A stretch of DNA of 64,000 bases, from assembly GCF_014217605.1 (NCBI RefSeq), contig NZ_CP043639.1, positions 2,317,501 through 2,381,500 of the forward strand, read 5' to 3'. The notes beneath the pieces are model-generated. The model was not told the DNA's origin, did no database searches, and worked only from the letters and a program-made list of their open reading frames with translations. Source of the stretch: Sphingomonas sp. NBWT7. GTDB lineage: Bacteria; Pseudomonadota; Alphaproteobacteria; Sphingomonadales; Sphingomonadaceae. The first letter of the stretch is position 1; every line of letters starts with the position of its first letter. Both the position numbers and the translations under genes were made by a program. Of this stretch, positions 25,498 through 34,500 are shown piece by piece.

Positions 25498-28400
25498 TCA
25501 GCGCGCCGCCACCTGCTGCGGTGCGGCCGCCCCCGTCAGCATCGGCTTCGCGCTGTCGCCGACAAGGAAATAGGGCGCCCAGTAAAAGGGATGCGAGTAG
25601 CGCGGCGTCGCGATCAGCGTCTGCTGCGCAGTCTGCAGCGCCTCGCCGATCGTGCCGTTCCGGCCGCGCGTGTAGAAGGCGCGCATGAACTCATCGCTTT
25701 CCTGCTCGGCCGATACCTGCCAGTAGGTCGCCAGCACCGATCGCGCATTGGCGGTAAGGAAGGCGCGTACCAGCCCCTCGAGCGTCGAGCCCGGCTGCTC
25801 CTGCCCCGACGCGCGACGCAGTGCCTCGCCGCGCACGCCCGCCGCGGTGTCGCACGCGGAAAGCACGACGAGATTGGCGTCGAGCCTGAGCTTCGCGATT
25901 TCGGCGAAGTCGAGCAGTCCGTCCGATCCCGGCGCGCCGAACGAGGTAACAAGCGCCGGCGGCGACTTGGAACAGCCCCACATCCCCTCTTCCAGCCCAT
26001 GCGTGGCGAAGTGCAGCACCTCATATTGGGCAAGGTCGCCGCGCGCCGCGACGTCGCTGTCGCTGAACCCGGCGCCGGTGATGAACTGCGCATTGGTGAC
26101 GCCGAGCGCACCGGCGGCGATCTGCAATTCCTGCCCGTCGATCGGCTTGAGCGTCCGCGCGATCGCGCCGAGGCGGTCGGCGCCGATCGAGCAGCCGAAG
26201 CCGACGCGGATCGTCCCCGCCGCCGGTACCGACGGCTGGTGCTGGCCGAAGCCGAGGAATGCCCTTTGCGCGCGCGACGCGGGCAGCGAGCGCGCGACGA
26301 GGAAGGAGCGCGGCGACAGGGCGGTCGAGATCGCGGCGTTCGCCGCGAGGAAGGCGGTGTTCGAAAAGTCGAACGGATCGGCCTTTACCTGATCCTGCGC
26401 GTAGCGGGTGACGAGCACGCCCACCGGCAATTGCTGCAGCGGCCCGGAGGGATCGACAACGATCGCGCGTGACTGCGCGAGCGCGTCGGCCGCCGGCCCG
26501 GCGACGAGGCGGAACAGCGTATAGGCACGCGCCTCGTCGAACGGCACCAGCTTGCCGATTGCGAGGTCCCCGTCGATCGAGCCGCGCAGCTGCTCGGCCA
26601 GCGCCATCACCGCCTGCTTCGCCGCGTCGCTCTCCGCCACCGTGTAGATGTAGGTGCGGTCGGCGGTGACGACCATGCCGTAAACGCGGCGGTTGAGCGT
26701 CGTCAGCTTCAGGAACGTCTCGCCGGGGCGCAGCGCGGCGCGCAGTTCGGCGAGCGTCGCGGGGCTTTCGTCGAGCGTGCGGTATCGCGGATCGGCGGCG
26801 AGCTTCGCGTCGACCGCGAGCAGCCGCTGCTCTGCCGCGGCGCGTGTGCGGTTCAGGTCGGCGGTCGACGCGTCTGGCGCTCCCTCCGCGGTGCCGGCGA
26901 GGGCGAAGCGCAGCCGCGTCAGCTCGCGCTCGAGATCGGCACGCTCGCGCACTGCGCTGCCCACCGCGGGATCGGCGGTGACAACGTTGCGCAGCTCGCT
27001 GATCTGGCGCGCCACGTTGGGCGCGCCATTGGCCTGCACCGCGCGGAAGAACAGGTCGAACGTGTCCGCCTGCGGCCGCGCCGCCTCGGCGACGAGCAGG
27101 TCGAGATAATCCTCCATCGCGATCGATCCGCCCGCCGATGTCGCGCCCGACGCGATCAGCGAATCGACGGCCGCCCGGAACGCGTCGCGTGCTTCCGCGC
27201 GCGACGCGCCGGCGCGTGCGAACACCGCCGCGCGCTCGAGCTCGGCTTCGGCGATCGCCGGCTCCGCGCCCGTGCCGGCATTGGCGATCGAGCCGCGCCG
27301 CAGCAGCTCGACGTTGGTATGGAAATAGCCCAGCGCCGCCTTGTAGTCACCCGCACGCGCCGCGAGCCGCCCTTGCTGCCGCGCGATCCGCGCGCCCAGC
27401 CAGTACAATTGCCCCTGGTCGAGCCGCGCGTTGGTCAGCGGGCGAAAGATCGTCGCGGCGGCGGTGATCTGCGTCGTGGCGCCCGCCGCGTCGCCGCGCG
27501 CGAGCAGCGCCACGCTGCGCGCATAGTGCGACTGCGCGTCGAGCACGAGCCGCGACAGCTGCGCCACGTCGGCGAGCGCGGGCATGCCGCGCGCGCCCGC
27601 CACGGGCTGATTGAGCGCGACGAGCGTGGCGGGATCCTGCAGCGGCTGCGTATCCGCGACAGGCGCCGCGGTGATCCGCTCGAGGATCGTCAGCGCCTCG
27701 GTGAAGTCGCTGCGGTTGATCGCGTCGAGCGCGCGGTATGTATCGTATTTTCGCACGATGAAGGGCGTGCGTGCAGTCGGATTGCCGGCCAGCACCTCGT
27801 TCGCCGCGGCGAAATGCCCGCGCGCCGCGTCGGGAAAGCGGATGTTAGAATCGGCGAGCCCCGCCTCTAGCAGCAGCTCCGCCTTCAGCGCCGCGGGCGT
27901 ATCAGGCGTAAGACGAGTGATCGCATCGTTGAGCACGCGTGAGGCATCGACGTGCAGCCCCTTGTGGTTGAGCGCGATACCCTGCGCGAGCGCGCTGGCG
28001 CCGCTCGCGGTCGGCGCGGTCACGTCGGCCGCGACCAGCGCCGCGCCGTCACGCACCGGCAGCGCGGCAAGATCGACCGTCGCGACCGGCGTGTACGTCC
28101 CGCCGACCTGCGGCTTGCGCAGCCCGGCGGCGATCGCGACCGCTTCCTCGACCTGCGGCAGCAGCGCAGGCGTGGCCGATGCGACGTAGCGCCGGTTCCC
28201 GCGCGCCAGATCGACTCGCACCGATTCGAGCCCGGTCTGGCGATCGAGGCAGCGCGCCGCGGCGGCGGGCTGCCCCTCGATCGTCACCGCGCGGCTGGCG
28301 CCGCAATCGAACTGCGCCTCGAGCGACTTTACCGCCGCCTCGGTCGGCTGGATCGCGCGGATGCTGCCGAGTGGCCGGCTGGCGGTGATACTCGAGCAGG

Positions 28401-28593
28401 TGATCGCATAGGCGCGCGCGAATGGATCGGGAGTGGCGGGATCGTTCCAGCTGCGCGCGGCGGTGCACCGATCGCCCGCGGCGTTGCTGCCCAGGCTGAA
28501 GCCGTCGAGCCGCGCCGGGGGCGGATTGGCAACGCACCCGGCGAGGACGGCGGCGGCGCCCGCGAGCAGCGCGGCAAAGCGGGTGTGGATCAC
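25498..28593 (-). CDS. CHAT-domain (caspase-like) lipoprotein
   Basis: A 1,031-residue protein. Its N-terminus ends in the lipobox LAGC, so it is probably a lipid-anchored envelope protein. The middle (about 200-640) is helical and repeat-like, probably TPR-type. The C-terminal third is a CHAT peptidase domain with the dyad in VLHFATHG (His864, in the sequence from 861) and VVLSACDT (Cys914), followed by GLVRAFLTANARSVLATYW. Both catalytic residues are present. The GTG start overlaps the tpsA stop codon (GTGA), so its expression is coupled to the exoprotein. CHAT genes beside haemagglutinin-type exoproteins are known from cyanobacteria; the substrate is unknown. Confidence 0.92.
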   Translation of the reverse strand: MIHTRFAALLAGAAAVLAGCVANPPPARLDGFSLGSNAAGDRCTAARSWNDPATPDPFARAYAITCSSITASRPLGSIRAIQPTEAAVKSLEAQFDCGASRAVTIEGQPAAAARCLDRQTGLESVRVDLARGNRRYVASATPALLPQVEEAVAIAAGLRKPQVGGTYTPVATVDLAALPVRDGAALVAADVTAPTASGASALAQGIALNHKGLHVDASRVLNDAITRLTPDTPAALKAELLLEAGLADSNIRFPDAARGHFAAANEVLAGNPTARTPFIVRKYDTYRALDAINRSDFTEALTILERITAAPVADTQPLQDPATLVALNQPVAGARGMPALADVAQLSRLVLDAQSHYARSVALLARGDAAGATTQITAAATIFRPLTNARLDQGQLYWLGARIARQQGRLAARAGDYKAALGYFHTNVELLRRGSIANAGTGAEPAIAEAELERAAVFARAGASRAEARDAFRAAVDSLIASGATSAGGSIAMEDYLDLLVAEAARPQADTFDLFFRAVQANGAPNVARQISELRNVVTADPAVGSAVRERADLERELTRLRFALAGTAEGAPDASTADLNRTRAAAEQRLLAVDAKLAADPRYRTLDESPATLAELRAALRPGETFLKLTTLNRRVYGMVVTADRTYIYTVAESDAAKQAVMALAEQLRGSIDGDLAIGKLVPFDEARAYTLFRLVAGPAADALAQSRAIVVDPSGPLQQLPVGVLVTRYAQDQVKADPFDFSNTAFLAANAAISTALSPRSFLVARSLPASRAQRAFLGFGQHQPSVPAAGTIRVGFGCSIGADRLGAIARTLKPIDGQELQIAAGALGVTNAQFITGAGFSDSDVAARGDLAQYEVLHFATHGLEEGMWGCSKSPPALVTSFGAPGSDGLLDFAEIAKLRLDANLVVLSACDTAAGVRGEALRRASGQEQPGSTLEGLVRAFLTANARSVLATYWQVSAEQESDEFMRAFYTRGRNGTIGEALQTAQQTLIATPRYSHPFYWAPYFLVGDSAKPMLTGAAAPQQVAAR

Positions 28594-31500
28594 GGCTGTT
28601 GCTCCTGCGGCGCGTCGGTCGGTCGCGGGCCCGCCCCGGCCGGCTGCTCGGGCGCCAGCGCGGGCAGGCCGCTCAGCAGCTCCTCGTTGTTGCCGCTGAT
28701 GATGGGGGTGAACGGCAGCGCGACGTCCTGCTGGATGCCGAACACCGCGCTCGTGTTCCAGTCGAACACCTGCAGCGTCGGCTGGATGACGATGGTGGTA
28801 AGGCACCCCGCGCCCGATCGGGCGAGGCAGCCGTTGATCCGGCTGTTGGGCAGCAGCAGCGCGTCGATATCGATCACCGGATTGGCGAGCAGCGCGGTGC
28901 TCGCGCCCGATATGCCGTTGATCGTGCCGAAGAAGGCGAAGCTCGCCGACTGCGGCGGGCCGAAGGTCGAGACACGCAGCGCGGTCTGCACCGCGCCCGT
29001 GCCCGCACCGCCGCCGGCACCAACGCTACCGATCGTCGCGCCCGATGCCTGGCCGGGGATCGCGGTATTCTGGAAGAGTGCGTAATCGCCGAACCGCACC
29101 GTCAGCGACTGCGCGCCGACCGTGGTGGTCGCGTCCGGATTGTAGAAGCCGCCGCCGAGCTGTGGATTGTACAGCGCCGAATTGGCGTTGCCGATTAGCG
29201 CCTGCGCCTGCGCGCGTCCCGGCTCGCCCGGCTGCAACGTATCGATGAAGCCCGGCGCGAGGCCCACCGCGATGCGATTGCCCCGCAGTTCGAGATCGGC
29301 GTTGTCGACCAGCAGGCGCCCGCCGGCATCGCTCGTCGCGACCACGTGAATCGTCTGCGCCGCGCCATCCGCGCCGTCGCCGCCGAGCCGGATCGCCTGC
29401 GCGCCCCCGCTCGAGGACAGCTGCCCGGTCACGCGGACGTCGCCGGTCGACAGCATCGCCACCGATCGCGCGATGCCCGGCGTCAGCGCCAGCGTGCCGA
29501 GCTGCAGCGCGCCGGATCCCGCATCGAACGCGAGCGTCTCGGCGCCGATCTGCCCGACCTCCGCGGCGGATAGGCGGAAGCCGTCCGCGGCGGTGCCGTC
29601 GCCGATCCGCAGCGCGGTGCTCGCCGGGTCGCGTGTTGCGAAGCGCACCGACGTGGCGCGCACCGCTCCGGTCAGTTCGGCGTCGGGCGCGCGAACGGTG
29701 ACGGACGGACCGCCGCTCAGCGCGCCGAGCCGCGCCAGCCCGTTGGCATCGAGCGCAATCCCGGCGCCCGCCGTCCCGCTGCCCAGCGTCAGCGCGCCGC
29801 CGCTGGTGACGCGCAGCGCACCGCCTGACCGCGCCGTGTTGATCGCTGCGTCCGCGCCGCTGTCGATCGCGAGCACGCCGGCAGCGTCGACAGCACTGGC
29901 CGTCACCCCCGCCGCCGATTTCAGCGTCAGGTCGGCGCCCGCGCTGGCGTCGCCGAGCGTCAGCGCGGCGCGTGCGTCGGCCAGCAGCTGCCGTGCCGCC
30001 GCCAGCCGCCCTGCGACGTCGATCGTGCCGCCGCGCAGCGTCGCCGCGCCGCCCGACGACACGTCGCCCAACCGCGCCGCCGCCGCATCGACCGTCAGGT
30101 CGCCGCCGGTGGTGCGCAGCGCAGCTCGGCCGTCGCCGGCGCCGGTGAGCGCACCCGCGGTGCGGACCGCGAGCGATTGCGCGGTGACCGTCGGCAGCGC
30201 GATCGATCCACCCTCCAGCGTCGCCGCGCCAGCCACGGTCGCCGCGCCGAGCGTCAGCGCCGTTGCCGCCTTGGCATCGAGGCTTCCCGCCCTGATCTCG
30301 CCGAGCCGGATCGCCCCGGCCGATGTCGTGAGCGAGACCGCGCCGGTGCTGGTCAGCGCGCCGGTCGTCAGATCGCCGTTGGTCAGGGTCAGCGCGACGC
30401 GGCCAGCCGTGATCGTGCCTGCCTCGACCGTGCCGTCATGCGTCAGCCGGTCGGTTGGCGCTTGGCCATCGAAGCCGCCGATCGAACCCGCCTCGATCGC
30501 GCCGAGCCGGATCGACTGCCCACTGCCCGCGCGCAGCGCAAGCGCGCCGGTCGGCACCTGCACGCTCGTGCCCGCGAACTCGATCGAGGTGTTCGAATCG
30601 AGCACGATCGGGCCGCTGCCAGCGCTCAGCCGAAGGCCCGTGACCCCGCGCAGCGCGTCACCGGTGGTCGTCAGCCGCACATCGCCGCGCGCCTGCTGGA
30701 CGATGCCGTTGCCGCCGAGCGTGGTCGTGCCCGCCGTCACGCGATAGTTGCCGCCCGCGGTGACGGAGCCGGCGATCGTGGCCGCACCAGCGGCGCGCAC
30801 CGTCACGTCGCCGCCCGCCGTGATCGTACCGATCGATATCGCGCCGCGCGTTGCCTCGGCGAGCAGCGTGCCCGTCGCCTGCGCCGCCGCCAGATCGACC
30901 GTCGCGCCGCGAAGTGTCGCCGCGCCGCCCGATCGCACGCTCGCCCCGCGCACGACGCCGTTCGCCGCGCTCGCATTGATCGATCCGGCGCTCAGCTGGT
31001 CGAACGACAGATCGCCGACGCTGTCGATCGCGAGTGCACCCGCTGCCGATACCGTCCCGAGCGTCGCCGCGCCGCTGCTCAGCGTCGCGCCGCTACCGCT
31101 GGTGATCACGTCAACGAATAGTGCGCCTGTCGTCCTGGCGCTCAGCGCCCCACGGGTCTCGATGGTATCAAGCGTCAGCGAGGCTGCTCGCAGGTCCGCC
31201 GCGCCGGCCGCGCGCAGCGACCCGCCATCGACCACTCCGCCAGTAAGCGTCACCGCACCACCGGCGATTTCGCCGAACGATAGTGCCCCGGCGACGTCGA
31301 GCGTCAACGCCGCGTCACCCGTGATCGTGCCGAGCGTCGCGGTGCCGCCGCTGACGAGCGTCCCCACGCCCGCCGCCTCTACGGTGCCGATCACGAGCGC
31401 GTCCGCGGCAGTCGCTGCGAGCGGGCCGCCGGTCTCGATCCGGTTGAGCGTGATCGTCGTCGCACGCAGATCGGCGGCCCCCGGGGTTCGCAGCGCGGTG

Positions 31501-34500
31501 CCAGTGATTGCGCCACCGGTCGCGGTGATCGACGCGCCTGACAGCGTGTCGAACGACAGGCTGCGCCCGCCGCCGACGATCAGCGTACCCGACGCATCGA
31601 CCGTGCGAAGCGTCGTATCGATGACCGACGTCAGCGTGACGTCGCCGCCCACCACCGGGCCGTTGACGCGCAGATCGCCCGCGGTGGCGATCAGCGATAC
31701 CGACTGCGTGCCACCCGCGACGCTGTTGGCGGTGATCGACGTAGCGGTGATCGCGATATTGCCGCCGCTCACGTCGCCGAGCAGCGCATCGGTGCCGACG
31801 GTGAGCGAGAAAGCGCCGCCGGGGCCGGCGGCAAGGTCGATGCCGCTGCCCGGCGCGAAGCCCGAGACGCGGCCATTGGGCGCCGCCACCGTCAGGTCGC
31901 TCGTGCGACTGCGGATGAACGGCGTGCGGATGTCGCGGCCAGAGCGCACCGTCGCTGCGCCCTCCGCCACGACGCCCTCTGCGATCGCGACGTCGGAGTC
32001 CCTCGCGGTCCCCGTGATTACTACGCTGCCACCCGCATCTACCGCCGTCGCAAATAGTGCACCGCCGGCCGTCACCGCGACATTGCCGCCGGTGGACGTG
32101 ACCCGCCCGAGCGTGACGGCGCCGGCGTCCGCCTTCAATGACGCGGCGTTGCGCACGGTGACGTCGCCGCCCGTGATCGCGCCCATCCTGGCCGTCGCGC
32201 TCAGCGCCGCGGCATCGACGGTGCTGAAGGACACGGCGTTGCCCGTCAGCGTGACGCCGCGCGTCGTATCGATCGCCTGCGTCGACACGTCGCCCGCGCT
32301 GCTGCCGATCGACACCGAACCGTCGGCGATGCTGATCGCCCCCGTTTCGATCGTGCCCGCCGCCTCGAGCGTCAGATCGGTACCGAGCGTCAGCGCGCCG
32401 GTGCGGATCGAGGCACCGCTCGCGGTCGCGCCGCTCGCGGTCAGCTGCGCCGCGTCGACCGCGCCGACGCTGATGCCGGCGCCGTCGGTGCGCAGCACGA
32501 CCGCGCCGCCCGCAAGCGGCACGCCCACGAGGTCGATCGCGCCACCGTTAGCGGTCAGCGTCAGTGCCTCGGCACCGGCCGCATCGCTGTCCGACCGAAT
32601 CGACAGCGCGCCGCCGGTCTGGCTGACCCCGCCGGCCGATGCGGTTGCGGTATACGCCCCCTGCGCGCGCTGTTCGCCGCCCAGCGTCACCGAGGTGCCC
32701 GTGATCGTCGCGTCCCCCGCGGACGCCAGACTGCCGGCCGCGACGACGGCGCCGCCGTTCGAGCTCAGCGTCGCGCCCGCGCTGCCGGCGTTGATCGTAC
32801 CCGCCACGCCGATCGCGTTCGATGCGCGTACGTCTACCGCGCCGCTGCTCGCCGTCAGCGCGCCGGCCGCATTGAGCAGCCCGCCAGCCGCCTGCAACGT
32901 TACCGCGCTGCCCGCGGCGCCGCCCAGCGTCAGGTCGCCGCCCGTCGTGACGAGCGTCGCCGCGCCCGTGCCGCCCTGCACGTTGCCGACGGCGAGCGAC
33001 GCGCCGGTGGCATTGACGCCCGTCGCGCCCGTCAGGTCACCTGCGCGCACCGCGCCGGCACTGGTGATCGTCACATTGCCGGTGGTACTGCCCACGCCGC
33101 CCAGCGTCGCCGCGCTTCCCGATAGCGAAACGTCGCCGCTCGCAGCGCTGCCGCCGTTGACCGCCAGTGCGCCGCCGCTCTGCAGCCGCAGCGTACCGCC
33201 CGTCGCCGTCGCGCCGCCCACGCTCAGCGTACCCGCCGCCTCCCCGTCGATGGCACCCGCCGTGGCGACGAATGCGCCCGTTGCGGTGATCGCGCCGCCA
33301 CCTGCGCGTAGTGTGAGCGATTGCCCACTGGCCCCGCCGCCGAGCGTCAGATCGCCGCCCGACGCGCTCAGCGTCACCGCGCCGCTGCCGCCCAACACCG
33401 CGCCGAGGTCCAGCGCGGACGCGCTGGTATCGATGCCGGCCGCAGCGGTCACCGCACCCGCCTGCACCGCACCTGCCGAACGAATCGAGATGTCGGCGGC
33501 GCGGCTCTCGACGCCGGCCAGCGTCGCGCTCGCGCCCGTCAGCGTGACGGCCTGGTCCGCAACGATCGCGCCCGTCACCGACAGCGCACCGTCGCGCGCG
33601 CGCAGGCGGACGCCGCCGCCCAATGCGGAGACCGCGTCCTCGGCCGTGATCGCCCCACCCGCCAGGACATCGACCGCGCCACCGTCGGCACGCACCACGC
33701 CGGTCGTACCAATCGCGCCGTTCACCGCTTGCAGCGTTACCGCCCGCCCGCTGACGGCGCCGAGCGACAGGTCGCCGGTATTCGCGGTCAGCTCGATCGC
33801 GCCCGTGCCGCCGCGCACCTCGCCCACCGCCATCGACGCGGCACTTGCGCCCACTCCGGCCGCGCCTGCCAGCGAGGTGGCAGTCAGGCGGCCCCCGGTC
33901 GTGATCGACACCGCGTCGTCGCGGCTCTCGACGGTGCCCAGCAGCAGCGCGGCCCCGCTTGCCAGCGTGATCCCGCCACTTGCGTTGAGATCCGCCTGAA
34001 CCCCGAGCGTGCCCGCCGTCGCGCGCAGATCGATGCCCTCCCCGGCTCCCGTCACCGTGATCCGCTGCACCGACAGGTCGCCGCCGATGCTCTCGGCGGT
34101 GAACCCCTGGACAAGATTCAGGCGACCGAAGGCCAAAGATCCCTGTGAGCGGAACGCGCCCGCGGCGCCGAGCGGATCGCCGTCAAGCGTCGCCAGCGTG
34201 CCAAGCGATCGCGCGGTCACGTCGCCCAGCACGAGCGGCGCCTGCGCCGCAGCGAAGATCCGGACGCCGAGCGCGCGATTGGTGCCGCCGGTGATCGTCG
34301 CATCACGCGCGAGCACGATCCCCTCGGGGCCCGCCGCCTGCAGGCGAATGTAATCGCCGGCCTGCGTGCTCGACGACGTGATCGCCGCGCCACCGGCGAT
34401 CCCGCCGCTGCGTGCCAGGATGTCGATGATGCGCGCGCTGCTTACCTCGGCCGTGCCGAGCGCCACCGAAGCGCCGCGCAGCGTGACGGCCTCGCCGCCC

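Noticed and set aside
32700..33900. Regular repeats that could suggest a CRISPR array
   Set aside because: The period is 417-420 bases, units are divergent and coding, and no short identical repeats with spacers are seen.
30748..33999. Long open frame (1,083 codons) on the plus strand opposite tpsA
   Set aside because: It is a Pro/Ser/Ala-rich shadow caused by GC bias and the repeated codons of tpsA. It has no motifs and no ribosome-binding site.
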